A DNA stretch of 64,000 bases from assembly GCA_016721865.1 (NCBI GenBank), contig JADKHF010000008.1:96454-160453 (forward strand), in the 5' to 3' direction. The notes under the pieces are model-generated. The model was given only the letters and a program-made list of their open reading frames with translations, ran no database searches and was not told the origin of the DNA. This DNA comes from Nitrosomonas sp. GTDB lineage: Bacteria > Pseudomonadota > Gammaproteobacteria > Burkholderiales > Nitrosomonadaceae. The position numbers were made by a program, and so were the translations under genes. This document shows, in pieces, positions 51,301 to 61,213 of the stretch. Numbering within the stretch: the stretch's first letter is position 1; each line of letters opens with the position of its first letter.

Positions 51301-51815
51301 CTGCCCATCGGAAACAAATCAATCAAGCCGCCGCGCACACTGTATTCACCCGGCGAGAAAACCTGCGTGACGTGGGAGTAGCCAGCCAGAGTCAGTTGAC
51401 TGCGCAATCCGGCCAGATCCAGCACTTCACCTTGTTTCAGAAAAAAAGTATGTGCAGCGAGATATTCGCGTGGCAGCATGCGATAAAGTGCTGTAGTCAA
51501 TGGCGCAATGAGCACATCACAGGCACCATTCATTACCTGATAAAGTGTTGCGAGTCGTTCCGAAACCAGATCATGATGCGGTGAGAATGTATCGTACGGT
51601 AGTGTTTCCCAGTCTGGTAACAGATGTGCTTTTAATTCCGGCGCAAAGTAGGGAATTTCTTCCAACAATCTTTGTGCATCGAGTGCATTGGCAGTGATGA
51701 TCGTGACAGGTTTTGCCTGCTGGGCGAGTTGCGCGAGAAACAGTGCGTCGCTCGAACCATCAAAATCAGAGTAACATAACAGGGAGCCGGGTGTGGGTAA
51801 GGTGTGCCGTTGCAT
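48356..51815 (-). CDS. mfd: Transcription-repair coupling factor Mfd (several frame breaks)
   Basis: About 1150 residues when joined, the normal length. N-terminal UvrB-like region (LLPDWETLPYDTFSPHHDLV), CarD-like RNA-polymerase interaction domain (KPGDPVVHEQHGIGRYLGLV), SF2 translocase (RLICGDVGFGKTEVALRAAF, IIDEEHRFGV, TATPIPRTL, GRVGRSHHQAYAYLL) and TRCF C-terminal domain. Indels at roughly 50640-50830 move the frame several times between PTRALRFYP and MLSVAPLHTGF. Mfd removes stalled RNA polymerase and recruits UvrA. Essentially complete if those are errors. Confidence 0.93.
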
Positions 51816-52073
51816 TTTAAGAGTATCTGTATTGCAATGCCAAAAAGTGATGGGCTGGAAAGGATGATCTTGAATCAGGACCGCATATTATATGTCAGTT
51901 CTAAGCCATCTTCTGTTCTGCATTAAGACTTGTCGGAGGCAGATTCTCTATTAAAGCGTAAATTTTGCTTTATTCATGGTTTGAATCTGAATTAAATAAG
52001 ACTATCCTTAACAAAGTTTTCTTAAAAAGATCGGCTTTATCGTAGAATAAAAAGGTTATTTAATGGATTGCAC

Positions 52074-52901
52074 ATGAGCGCTTTCATGAAATCGAAAATG
52101 CGAATATTGGAGAGAAGAATCATTCTGTTTGCAGTCCTGGTGATTGCTAGCTTGATCACACCGGTTTTTGCGCAAAGCATTTCTCCAACTTTATTGACCG
52201 AAGAAAATAAACAGAAAATTGAACTGGCTGTCTGGCGATACGCGATTGATACGCCACTGCTTTTGCAAACAATCGATTGGTTTCGCGATCTGACGCGGAA
52301 TTCTCAGGAATCAGCCGCTATCGCCGAGCTTTCCCGTCTGGAGTTTATGATTGCGCAACTCGAAAAGGATAAAAATCAACGTGTTCAACGGTTTGAACGT
52401 TGCATTGCAATTGCCGATCAATCCCTTGCTTTGAACGCAAATGACGTGAGAGGCCTTTTCTGGAAGGCTGTTGCGATGGGTAAAATGGCTGAAGATAGCG
52501 GCATGGTGAATGCGCTCAGAATGCTCCGCCCGATGGAAAAAATGCTATTGAAAGTGGTTGCGCTGGATGAAAAATACGAAAACGCCGGCGCGCATAGAGC
52601 GCTGGGCCGTATGTATCACAAACTTCCTGGATTTCCTGTCAGTTTTGGCAATAATCAGAAAGCACTCACGCATCTGAAGCAGGCGCACGAACTTTTTCCC
52701 AGAGACATCATGACGCGCGCTTTTTATGCTGAAGTATTGTATGACGAAGGCAGGCAAGCAGAAGCACGCAGGCATGCGGATTTTGTTCTGGCGACACCGA
52801 TTGATGAAGAAGATGCGCTGGAATTTGCTGAATATGTCGATATCGCGCTGGGCGTTGTCAAGAAAACCGGCGGTTCAAATATTAAATTGGGCAATTACTA
52901 A
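52074..52901 (+). CDS. Periplasmic TPR-like protein (TRAP transporter T-component-like)
   Basis: About 275 residues with a signal peptide (RRIILFAVLVIASLITPVFA) and helical repeats; GRMYHKLPGFPVSFGNNQKA and ARRHADFVLATPIDEED match the TatT-like family of periplasmic TPR proteins. Family members form trimers next to TRAP transporters, but no transporter gene lies here, so its partner is unknown. Starts at 52074 or 52086 are both possible; a five-codon mini-frame (ATG 52063 to TGA) precedes it. Divergent from mfd. Confidence 0.72.
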   Translation: MSAFMKSKMRILERRIILFAVLVIASLITPVFAQSISPTLLTEENKQKIELAVWRYAIDTPLLLQTIDWFRDLTRNSQESAAIAELSRLEFMIAQLEKDKNQRVQRFERCIAIADQSLALNANDVRGLFWKAVAMGKMAEDSGMVNALRMLRPMEKMLLKVVALDEKYENAGAHRALGRMYHKLPGFPVSFGNNQKALTHLKQAHELFPRDIMTRAFYAEVLYDEGRQAEARRHADFVLATPIDEEDALEFAEYVDIALGVVKKTGGSNIKLGNY

Positions 52902-52969
52902 ACTAACAATAGTTACTCAAGTTTCCGGAATGAATTTTTCTGCTTATTGTTAAGGAGTTCGTGGATAAC

Positions 52970-52999
52970 TGTCATTTCGAGCATAGCGAGAAATCCAGA
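52970..52999. repeat. Short dispersed-type repeat (GTCATTTCGAGC...GAGAAATCCAG)
   Basis: A partly palindromic unit GTCATTTCGAGCATAGCGAG followed by AAATCCAG, of a style often scattered in proteobacterial intergenic DNA. It shares the GTCATT...AATCCAG frame with the repeat inside hsdR at 63653-63702. Confidence 0.4.
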
Positions 53000-53043
53000 C
53001 TATCCGAAAAACTACCGCATCAAAATTCCCCGGCTGAAATTTT

Positions 53044-53642
53044 ATGACAGAAACTGTAATTGATTTGATTCGCCACGGTGAACCAGCCGGCGGACGCCGT
53101 TACCGCGGGCACAACATTGACGATCCGCTCACCGAAAAGGGATGGTCGCAAATGTGGAGCGCCGTGGGTGAATATGCCGCATGGCAACAAATCATTACCT
53201 CCCGCTACAACGCTGCCGAATGTTTGCGCACGCATTGGGGGAACGTCGTGGAATTAATGTCGCTGTTGAGCCGCGTTTTATGGAAGTCGGGTTTGGCGCA
53301 TGGGAAGGACTGAGTCATGATGAAGTAAAAATTGACCGAGCCGATGAATATCTGGCTTTCCTGAAAGATCCAGTCAACCATCGGCCACACGGCGCGGAGC
53401 CGCTCGACGATTTTATCCAGCGAATCAGTTCAGCTTATGAAGAAACCATCGAACACTATTGCGGAAGTCATTTTCTGATTGTTGCGCATGCCGGCGTGAT
53501 GCGTGCCATTATTGCAAAAACAGTGCATGCCACCCCAGTTGGTCTGTATCGAATTAAGATCAGCAATGGCGGAATCACTCGAATTCGCCATACAAAAACT
53601 GGAAGTGTGCTGGAATTGCTGAATGGAAAGCTATCCGATTGA
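53044..53642 (+). CDS. Histidine phosphatase family protein (frameshifted)
   Basis: About 199 residues when joined. The phosphoglycerate-mutase/CobC fold shows the catalytic LIRHGEP, the second half motif EVGFGAWEG, and the C-terminal HAGVMRAII. One base is missing in the C run near 53199, where the expected TSPLQRC reads TSRYNAA in the first frame. Candidates are alpha-ribazole phosphatase (CobC) or a GpmB-like enzyme; no cobalamin gene is nearby, so the substrate is open. Confidence 0.82.
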
Positions 53643-53700
53643 GAGATAAAGTGATGTTTTTCACGCTGGCCTGTTTCAATCAGATGATCTTGATCCAGAT

Positions 53701-54960
53701 TCAGACGAAAAATAGTAACGCCAGACCAATCCCTCCGGCTGTTGCCAGCATGCCCAAGACACATTGTTTGGCCAGTAAAGCGCTGCCGAAGAAAAATACG
53801 AGTCCGAGCTTGAAGCCAATATTGGAAAGTATTCCGAGTGAGATGGCCGTTACCGCTTGCGTGGCTTCCAGTTTCCCCAGTTCATATAAACGCAGGCTCG
53901 ACAGGGTAATGGCATCGACATCCGTCAGGCCGGAGATTATCGCGACGGTATACAATCCGCTGCTGCCGGCGATATCGGATAGCCATGCGGCAAAAAACAG
54001 AACGATGCCATAGACCAGGCCGAAGGCCGCTGCCGTACCAATTTCGGTGGGATTTTTGGTATCTGGCACAGGCAGTTCATTTTGTTGTTTTAACTGATGC
54101 CACCAATAAACCGTAACACCTAATCCGAGCAGAAGACCACTCCCTAAAACGGGCAATAACAGCGGCAATATGGTGGGAGAAGCCACCGCGCTGACGAGAG
54201 CCAAGCGGATCAGCACCGTCAAGTTGGCGAGCAGGATAACGACAACAGCGAGTGGAATAAAATTCAGGTTTTCAGTGCTGCGGCGGGCGTATACCAGTGT
54301 TGTGGCGGTGCTGGAAACCAGTCCGCCGAATAAGCCTAGCACCGCACTATGGCGCGGACCGATCAGTTGTAGCGCGACATAACCCGCCAGACTGACGCCG
54401 GAGATCAAAACCACCATTAACCAGATCTGGTATGGGTTGATCGCTTCATATGGCCCGTAGTTCTTGTCCGGCAGTATCGGCAGAATGATAAAAGTCAGCA
54501 CGGCAAACTGCAGTACGGAAATTAAATCCCGTCGGCTCAGCTTTTGGGTAATGCCATGCAGTTCTGTTTTGAAGTACAGCAAAACCGTGGTGATGATGGC
54601 GAGCATGACGGCCAGTTTATCGTTGCCATACCAGACTGAAGCGCCCAGACCATAGCAAACCAGAATGGCGGCTACGGTGGTCGTACCTGGGTCTGCGCTG
54701 TCGTCCTTGATACGAAAATTAGCAGCGATCATCATGAAACCGATGATCAGCAGGCCGCCCAGCAGCAGGCCGGGCGTGGCTTTTTCCGATAACATCGCAG
54801 CCAGCGTGCCGAATAACGCGACCAGTGCGAATGTTCTTAACCCTGCCCGCGAGCCTGGGTTGCGTTCACGTTCCAGCCCGATTAACAAGCCGATTGCCAA
54901 ACTGGTTACAAAATGCGGTAAAGCAGCCAATTCGCCATTCATTGTGAATTCAGTGTGCAT
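53701..54960 (-). CDS. MgtC/SapB and DUF4010 membrane protein
   Basis: 419 residues, about twelve membrane segments. The MgtC/SapB part has SLAIGLLIGLERERNPGSRA near the start; the C-terminal DUF4010 half contains ISGLTDVDAITLSS. Function unknown, possibly Mg-related by name only. ATG 54960 is chosen because GAGGTG lies 8 nt before it; this makes it overlap the 3' end of recJ by 11 nt, so it is translated with that operon. Confidence 0.85.
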   Translation of the reverse strand: MHTEFTMNGELAALPHFVTSLAIGLLIGLERERNPGSRAGLRTFALVALFGTLAAMLSEKATPGLLLGGLLIIGFMMIAANFRIKDDSADPGTTTVAAILVCYGLGASVWYGNDKLAVMLAIITTVLLYFKTELHGITQKLSRRDLISVLQFAVLTFIILPILPDKNYGPYEAINPYQIWLMVVLISGVSLAGYVALQLIGPRHSAVLGLFGGLVSSTATTLVYARRSTENLNFIPLAVVVILLANLTVLIRLALVSAVASPTILPLLLPVLGSGLLLGLGVTVYWWHQLKQQNELPVPDTKNPTEIGTAAAFGLVYGIVLFFAAWLSDIAGSSGLYTVAIISGLTDVDAITLSSLRLYELGKLEATQAVTAISLGILSNIGFKLGLVFFFGSALLAKQCVLGMLATAGGIGLALLFFV

Positions 54961-56728
54961 CGCTGGTCACCTCACTATCCGTGTGAAACCAATGCTCCAG
55001 CAGCAATTGTAAAGTTGTTTTTCCATTATATTCATTGATCTGCGGGCGATAAACCGCATCGATGAGATCGGGTAGCGGGTCATTATGGAAAAACAGGATG
55101 CCGTCGTAAGAATCATCCGATTTTCGCGGTGTTTCACTCTGGCTAATGGAATCCAGTTTTCTCAATTTCAGTTTCAAATGCTTTTCACCGACGATGCGCT
55201 GGCTTTCAACATAAAACCGCGCATTGAACGTGGGTTGCGGAAATCCTTGCCCCCACACTTGCCGGTCGAGGTATTCAACCAGTTCCAAATTAATGTCAGA
55301 GGTTTCCAGATCGCCATCGGTTTCGATTACGCGCGTCAAATCGGCCGGTGTCAGCAGGGTTTGTGCAACTTGCTCAAAAGCATCGCAGAATTTCTCAAAA
55401 TGATGGGTATGGATCGTCAATCCTGCTGCAGCTGCGTGACCGCCGAATTTGAGGATCAGCTCAGGATGCCGCTTGGCAACCAGATCCAGTGCGTCGCGCA
55501 GGTGAAAACCGTTGATCGACCGTCCGGAGCCTTTGATCTCGCCGTCATTGCCGGGTGCAAAGATGATGACCGGGCGATGATGTTTGTCTTTGATGCGCGA
55601 AGCGAGTATGCCGATGACACCCTGGTGCCAGTCTTGATCGAACAGGCAGATGCTGTAGGCAGTCTGGATTTCCGGTTGCCGGGTTTTAAGGGTGTCTTCC
55701 AATTTGAGTAACGCGCTTTCCTGCATCGTGGACTCTATTTCCCGGCGCTGTCGGTTCAGTTCGTCCAGTTGTTTGGCAATTTGTGCCGCATACGCTTCAT
55801 CATCGGTAATCAGACACTCAATACCCAGCGACATATCGTCCAGCCGCCCGGCTGCGTTCAATCGCGGTCCCAGCATGAAGCCCAGTTCATACGTGGAGAT
55901 TTGCTGACATTCCCGCCGCGACACCTGCAGCAGCGCGTTGATGCCCGCGCAGCCGCGTCCTTTGCGGATGCGTTGCAAACCCTGCTGTACCAGAATGCGA
56001 TTGTTGCTGTCCAGCTTGACCACATCGGCGACCGTTCCCAGCGCTACGAGATCAAGAAAGCCAGCGAGATTGGGTTCCTGCCCCGATGCTTTAAAAGCGC
56101 CGCGCTCGCGTAATTCAGCACGCAGCGCCAGCATCAGGTAGAAAATAACGCCCACGCCGGCGATACTTTTGCTCGGAAAAGGACAGCCGGGTTGATTGGG
56201 ATTGACTATGGCCATGGCCGCGGGCAATTCATCCCCAGGGAGATGGTGATCGGTAATCATGACTTGCATGCCCAGCCGGTTGGCCTCAGACACGCCTTCG
56301 ACGCTTGCAATGCCGTTATCGACAGTGATCAGGATATCCGGTTGCTTGGTGGAATGCGCCAAATGCACAATTTCCGGGGTCAACCCATATCCGAATTCAA
56401 AACGATTCGGTACCAGGTAATCAACAATAGCGGCAAATTTGCGCAAAATGCGGACTCCGACCGCGCAAGCCGTTGCACCATCGGAGTCATAATCCGCCAC
56501 AATCAGCAGGCGTTTTTTTGCTGCGATGGCATCGGCCAGCAGGGCTGCCGTCACGCTGATATTTTTCAGTTGCCCGAACGGAATCAGGTGCGCCAGTTCT
56601 GTTTCAAGCTGGCTGGAATCTTCGATGCCGCGTGCAGCATAAATGCGCGCGAGCACTGGCGATAATCCGCAACCGCTGAGTGTTTGGAAAGTATGCGAGT
56701 CATACGGGCGGGTAGTGATTTTAGACAT
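54950..56728 (-). CDS. recJ: Single-stranded-DNA-specific exonuclease RecJ
   Basis: 592 residues. DHH motifs: LLIVADYDSDGATACAVG, DILITVDNGIAS, VMITDHHLPGDE, then DHHA1 with FGGHAAAAGLTIH, and a C-terminal OB-like domain. It degrades ssDNA 5'-3' in recombination and mismatch repair using Mn. Intact. Follows corC on the same strand. Confidence 0.96.
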   Translation of the reverse strand: MSKITTRPYDSHTFQTLSGCGLSPVLARIYAARGIEDSSQLETELAHLIPFGQLKNISVTAALLADAIAAKKRLLIVADYDSDGATACAVGVRILRKFAAIVDYLVPNRFEFGYGLTPEIVHLAHSTKQPDILITVDNGIASVEGVSEANRLGMQVMITDHHLPGDELPAAMAIVNPNQPGCPFPSKSIAGVGVIFYLMLALRAELRERGAFKASGQEPNLAGFLDLVALGTVADVVKLDSNNRILVQQGLQRIRKGRGCAGINALLQVSRRECQQISTYELGFMLGPRLNAAGRLDDMSLGIECLITDDEAYAAQIAKQLDELNRQRREIESTMQESALLKLEDTLKTRQPEIQTAYSICLFDQDWHQGVIGILASRIKDKHHRPVIIFAPGNDGEIKGSGRSINGFHLRDALDLVAKRHPELILKFGGHAAAAGLTIHTHHFEKFCDAFEQVAQTLLTPADLTRVIETDGDLETSDINLELVEYLDRQVWGQGFPQPTFNARFYVESQRIVGEKHLKLKLRKLDSISQSETPRKSDDSYDGILFFHNDPLPDLIDAVYRPQINEYNGKTTLQLLLEHWFHTDSEVTSDAH

Positions 56729-56772
56729 GGGCCGGGCAATGAACAGGTGATTCCGAATAGTGCATGAAAGTC

Positions 56773-57621
56773 TTATTCTGCACTGGTTTCCGGCGCTGGT
56801 GCGAGTTTTTCCACCTTGAGGATGTGCAACCGGCGGCTATCGGCGCGTTGCACGGTAAATTTAAAGTTACCGATAACGACCGATTCGTGCCGGATCGGCA
56901 AGCGGCCAAATTTGCTGAGGACCAAACCGCCGATCGTGTCATAGTCATCGTTGCTGAAGCCGGCACCGAGCACTTCATTGAAATTTTCAATCTCAGTAAT
57001 CGCCTTGACACGATAAAGTCCGTCCGCTTCCATGACGATGTTGTCTTCTTCCTCGTCAAAATCGTACTCGTCCTCAATTTCCCCGACAATTTGTTCGAGT
57101 ACATCCTCAATGGTGACCAGACCGGCTACGCCGCCATATTCATTGACGACAATGGCCATATGGTTCCGATTGCTGCGGAAATCCTTAAGCAGCACATTCA
57201 GCCGTTTGGATTCCGGGATGAATACGGCTGGCCGCAACATGTCGCGCATATTGAATTCTTCTTCACTGGCGTAATAGCGTAACAGATCTTTTGCCAGCAG
57301 AATGCCGATGATATTGTCCTCGCTGCCTTCGGTGACCGGGAAACGTGAATGTGCGGCTTCGATCACAAACGGAATGAACTTTTCAGGTGTCTCACTGATA
57401 TCGACGATATCCATTTGCGAGCGGGGCACCATAATATCGCGCGCCTGCATTTCTGAAACCTGCATGACACCCTCGATCATGCTGAGTGCGTCTGAATCCA
57501 GTAAATTCCGTTCAAAAGCAGAGTGCAGAACGGTAATGAGTTGTTCGCGGTCTTCCGGTTCGCGGATCAGCAAAGCGCCTAACCGCTCCAACCAGCCGCT
57601 TTTAGGAGGAGGTTCGTTCAT
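56773..57621 (-). CDS. corC: CorC/HlyC-type CBS-domain transporter protein
   Basis: 282 residues. Two CBS domains (VMQVSEMQARDIMVPRSQMD; VFIPESKRLNVLLKDFRSNR) followed by the transporter-associated C-terminal domain (FNEVLGAGFSNDDYDTIGGL). Soluble CorC proteins affect Mg/Co efflux. Located downstream of phoH-ybeY as in the conserved ybeZ-ybeY-ybeX order. Intact. Confidence 0.93.
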   Translation of the reverse strand: MNEPPPKSGWLERLGALLIREPEDREQLITVLHSAFERNLLDSDALSMIEGVMQVSEMQARDIMVPRSQMDIVDISETPEKFIPFVIEAAHSRFPVTEGSEDNIIGILLAKDLLRYYASEEEFNMRDMLRPAVFIPESKRLNVLLKDFRSNRNHMAIVVNEYGGVAGLVTIEDVLEQIVGEIEDEYDFDEEEDNIVMEADGLYRVKAITEIENFNEVLGAGFSNDDYDTIGGLVLSKFGRLPIRHESVVIGNFKFTVQRADSRRLHILKVEKLAPAPETSAE

Positions 57622-57707
57622 AAAGTAAAGTAAATCCAGTTGATGTAAAAGAAAAACGGGTTAAAGATTTTCTTTGCTGCTTATCCAGGCAAAGGTTATT
57701 GACAGGA

Positions 57708-58169
57708 TTATTGCGGTGAAATCGCATCGCCATGTTCCATATAGGGATCAGCATAGCCAAGCCGGGCCAGTATTTTTGTTTCCATCTGCTCCATCACAAC
57801 TGCTTCGGCATCTTCAATATGATCATACCCTTGCAAATGCAAAATACCGTGAACAGTAAGATGCGCGTAATGTGCCGTCAGGCTCTTATGCTGCTGCTGT
57901 GCCTCCTGGCTGACGACTGGTGCGCAAAGTACGATATCGCCTGTTAAAGGTTGTGTATCGTCATATACAAAAGTCAGCACGTTAGTTGCGTATTTTTTGC
58001 CGCGGAAATTATGGTTCAGTTCACACCCTTCCGCTTCATCCACAATGCGTAAAACAATCTCGGCTTCCTGCATCAGCGCGGCTTTAACCCAGCGGCGAAA
58101 TTGCGGCCGTGTAGGTATATCTGTGCTGTCTGTCGCATACTGCACCATCAGCTTGAATGATTTCTCCAT
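57708..58169 (-). CDS. ybeY: Endoribonuclease / rRNA maturation factor YbeY
   Basis: 153 residues with the zinc motif HGILHLQGYDH and the TNVLTFVYDD strand. YbeY trims 16S rRNA and takes part in 70S quality control. Starts 12 nt after the phoH stop. Intact. Confidence 0.95.
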   Translation of the reverse strand: MEKSFKLMVQYATDSTDIPTRPQFRRWVKAALMQEAEIVLRIVDEAEGCELNHNFRGKKYATNVLTFVYDDTQPLTGDIVLCAPVVSQEAQQQHKSLTAHYAHLTVHGILHLQGYDHIEDAEAVVMEQMETKILARLGYADPYMEHGDAISPQ

Positions 58170-58181
58170 GCGAAAAGCTTG

Positions 58182-59171
58182 TCAGGATTCCTGCTTGCGC
58201 TTGTCGTGTTTTTCATAGGCATTGACAATGCGTTGTACCAACGGATGTCTTACAACATCTTCGGATTTAAAATGCGTGAAAGCAATGCCGCGGATGTCTT
58301 TGAGCACTTGTTGGACTTCCACCAGCCCGCTCTTCTGATGTTTGGGTAGATCAACTTGCGTCACATCGCCGGTAATCACTGCTTTGGAACCCAGGCCAAT
58401 ACGCGTTAAGAACATTTTCATCTGTTCCGGCGTGGTGTTCTGTGCTTCATCCAGAATAATAAATGACTGATTCAGCGTGCGCCCACGCATAAAAGCCAGC
58501 GGCGCGATTTCAATCGTATTGCGTTCAAAATGCTTGCTGGTTTTTTCAAATCCCATTAAATCATACAATGCGTCATACAGTGGGCGTAAATAAGGATCAA
58601 CTTTCTGGGTCATATCGCCGGGTAAAAACCCTAAACGCTCACCCGCCTCAACAGCAGGACGGACCAGAATCAGGCGTGATACCAAATCACGTTCCAGCGC
58701 ATCGACAGCGCTGGCCACCGCGAGATAGGTTTTGCCGGTGCCGGCGGGACCGACGCCAAAAGTGATGTCGTGTTCCTGAATTTGTTGCAGATACTGCGCC
58801 TGGCGCTGCGTTCGGCCATATAAATTGCTGCGGCGCGTCAGCAGCGCGGGCTGCTTGACGGTTACCGTCTTATCAGGATCCTTGTCTTGGGCAAGCGCAT
58901 TCTGTGGATTCAGCGCTTCGATCAAACCGAGTTGAATCTGCTCCAGACTCAGATGCTGTTGCGATTGGTTATAGAAATTGCGTAATATTTGCGCCGCCAG
59001 TTTTGTCTGGCCGGATTTTCCCGATAAACTGAAATGTTCGCCGCGCCGTGAAATGGCGACATCCAGTGCTGTCTCAACCTGTTTGAGGTTCTCATCCAAT
59101 GCGCCGCACAGATTCGCGAGTCGCTGGTTATCGGCTGGTGTGAAAGAAATTTCGAGGGGTGTAGGTTTCAA
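58182..59171 (-). CDS. phoH: PhoH-like ATPase
   Basis: About 330 residues. N-terminal KH-like region, then a helicase-like ATPase with VGPAGTGKTYLAVA, LVRPAVEAGERLGFLPGD and FIILDEAQNTTPEQMKMFLT. Paired with ybeY as in most proteobacteria (ybeZ). There is no ATG near the N-terminus; TTG 59171 gives MKPTPLE, and TTG 59177 two codons earlier is the alternative. Function linked to RNA metabolism. Confidence 0.94.
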   Translation of the reverse strand: MKPTPLEISFTPADNQRLANLCGALDENLKQVETALDVAISRRGEHFSLSGKSGQTKLAAQILRNFYNQSQQHLSLEQIQLGLIEALNPQNALAQDKDPDKTVTVKQPALLTRRSNLYGRTQRQAQYLQQIQEHDITFGVGPAGTGKTYLAVASAVDALERDLVSRLILVRPAVEAGERLGFLPGDMTQKVDPYLRPLYDALYDLMGFEKTSKHFERNTIEIAPLAFMRGRTLNQSFIILDEAQNTTPEQMKMFLTRIGLGSKAVITGDVTQVDLPKHQKSGLVEVQQVLKDIRGIAFTHFKSEDVVRHPLVQRIVNAYEKHDKRKQES

Positions 59172-59252
59172 TGTCAAACGGTGCTGTTACGATAATTCAA
59201 TTCTCTCAGCGGGCGGGATACTTTGCAAGTAAAACCCTTCTGTGCGTATTCC

Positions 59253-60579
59253 TTAGTCATGCAATATTTCACCGCGCAACGTATGTGATCGTGCTTCCGT
59301 GATGCGCACGTTGACAAAACAGCCAACCTGTTCAGGATTGCTCGTTAAATTAACGACACGATTATTATCCGTGCGTCCATAAAATTCCTCCGAATTCTTT
59401 TTGGATACGCCTTCCAGCAGCACCCGCTGTACTGAGCCGATCATTTGCTGACTGATTTTCCCGCATTGTTGATTAATTTGCGCCTGCAATCGATGCAATC
59501 TTTCCAGTTTGACTTCCTGCGGTGTGTCATCGGGCAAGTCAGCAGCCGGGGAGCCCGGACGTGGACTGTAGATAAAACTATAGGAATCGTCAAAATTCAT
59601 ATCTTCAACCAATCTGAGGGTTGCTGCAAAATCTGCCTCAGTCTCCGGGAAAACCGATGATGAAATCAGAAGTTACTGAAATATCAGGACGAATCGCACG
59701 TACTTTGCGAATGATCGATTTGTATTCCAATACGCTATAACCTCGTTTCATCGCCGCCAGCACCCGATCGGAACCGGATTGTACCGGCAGGTGCAGGTGG
59801 TTGACCAATTTGGGCAAATGACTGTAAGCCTGAATCAAACGCGTGGTGAATTCTTTCGGATGTGAAGTGGAATAACGAATACGTTCAATACCCGGTATTT
59901 CGTGAAGATATTCAAGCAGCAAGGCAAAGTCAGCGATCTCGCCGTCATCCATTACGCCCAGATAGGCATTGACATTTTGCCCCAGCAGCGTGATTTCCTT
60001 GATTCCCTGATCCGCCAGAATGGCAATTTCTGTCAGAACATCATCCAATGGACGGGAAACTTCTTCGCCGCGCGTATAGGGAACCACACAAAAACTACAA
60101 TATTTACTGCAACCTTCCATAATCGAAACAGATGCAGTCGCACCTTCGGTCCGGGCCAGCGGCAAGTGGTCGAATTTTTCAATTTCAGGAAACGAAATGT
60201 CAATCTGCGAACGGCCGCTTGCCTTGCGGGCTTCGAGTAATTGCGGCAAGCGGTGCAACGTCTGCGGACCAAAAACAACATCCACATAGGGCGCGCGGCT
60301 GACAATTGCTTTGCCTTCCTGGCTGGCGACGCAGCCACCCACACCAATCAATAAATTGGGATTGTTTTCTTTCAGATGCCGCACACGCCCCAGATCATGA
60401 AATACCTTTTCCTGCGCTTTCTCGCGCACCGAGCAGGTGTTGAACAGAATGACATCGGCTTGCGCAGGATCGTCGGTAGGCTCCATGCCATAGGCCGCAT
60501 GCAGCACATCCGCCATCTTTTCCGAGTCATACTCGTTCATCTGGCAGCCGAAGGTTTTGATATAAAGCTTGTTGCTCAC
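59253..60579 (-). CDS. miaB: tRNA-2-methylthio-N6-dimethylallyladenosine synthase MiaB (frameshifted)
   Basis: About 442 residues when joined. GTG start (MSNKLYIKTFGCQMNEYDSE). The N-terminal cluster Cys are in FGCQMN, NTCSVRE and GGCVAS; the radical-SAM motif is CSKYCSFCVVPYTRG; the C-terminal TRAM domain follows (EFYGRTDNNRVVNL). The frame breaks at 59640-59646 after DFIIGFPG, where one base is missing, and EADFAATLRL continues in the next frame. It thiomethylates A37 of tRNA. Upstream partner of phoH-ybeY. Confidence 0.94.
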
Positions 60580-60597
60580 AAATTGTCTGGTGCTATT

Positions 60598-60960
60598 TTA
60601 GAAAAAGAAAAAACGTTTTTTCGGTAACTTCTGCCCTTCATTTTCCGCTTCTTTGACTTCGTCCGGCGTCAAAATCCAAACCCGGTGCAGATAGCCCATG
60701 ATATCCAATTGGTAACGAATAATGCCGACATAATTCGCCATCGACGGCAGAATAATCATATTATCGACACCCCGAATCTGCCCGCCAGCACCCATTATCA
60801 TTTTTTGATCATTGATGGTGAACTGCGGAAAAGAAACCGCCGTCAGTTTGCCCAGTTTGCTATCGGGCGGGAAATTTCTTTGCAGTTGCCCAAAGGCAGG
60901 ATGCGATAGCACGACCAATACAATTACCAGCAATAATTGCATCATCGGTGTTTTTTTCAT
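60598..60960 (-). CDS. Small secreted protein of unknown function
   Basis: About 120 residues from ATG 60960 (MKKTPMMQLLLVIVLVVLSH); the frame is open to 61008 but this start gives a clean signal peptide cut after PAFG. The mature part (LQRNFPPDSKLGKLTAVSFP, YVGIIRYQLDIMGYLHRVWI) has no motif I can name and ends in a basic-aromatic tail PKKRFFFF. It lies 18 nt before miaB on the same strand and is likely cotranscribed. Confidence 0.75.
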   Translation of the reverse strand: MKKTPMMQLLLVIVLVVLSHPAFGQLQRNFPPDSKLGKLTAVSFPQFTINDQKMIMGAGGQIRGVDNMIILPSMANYVGIIRYQLDIMGYLHRVWILTPDEVKEAENEGQKLPKKRFFFF

Positions 60961-61213
60961 AGTTTTACTGAATAACAACTGGATAAAAGACAAACGGATA
61001 AATGACATGAATCAGAAGTTTGAATCCTGATCTATACCTGCTGTTTCTGAAGGCCTTATGATACGCTAAAGAGAAATTCTGTATCAACGAATTTGAGGTT
61101 CTCGTAGTGCAAGATTTGAGCAAGCTATTTGCAGCACGGTACTTCGTGGCTTTTTGAACACTGTGCGTTATCATGTGCTGAATGAATTGGTGAAACAGGT
61201 TTGTGTGGTGACT

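Noticed and set aside
55085..55711. 208-codon open frame on the plus strand
   Set aside because: Antisense to recJ, whose protein is clearly conserved.
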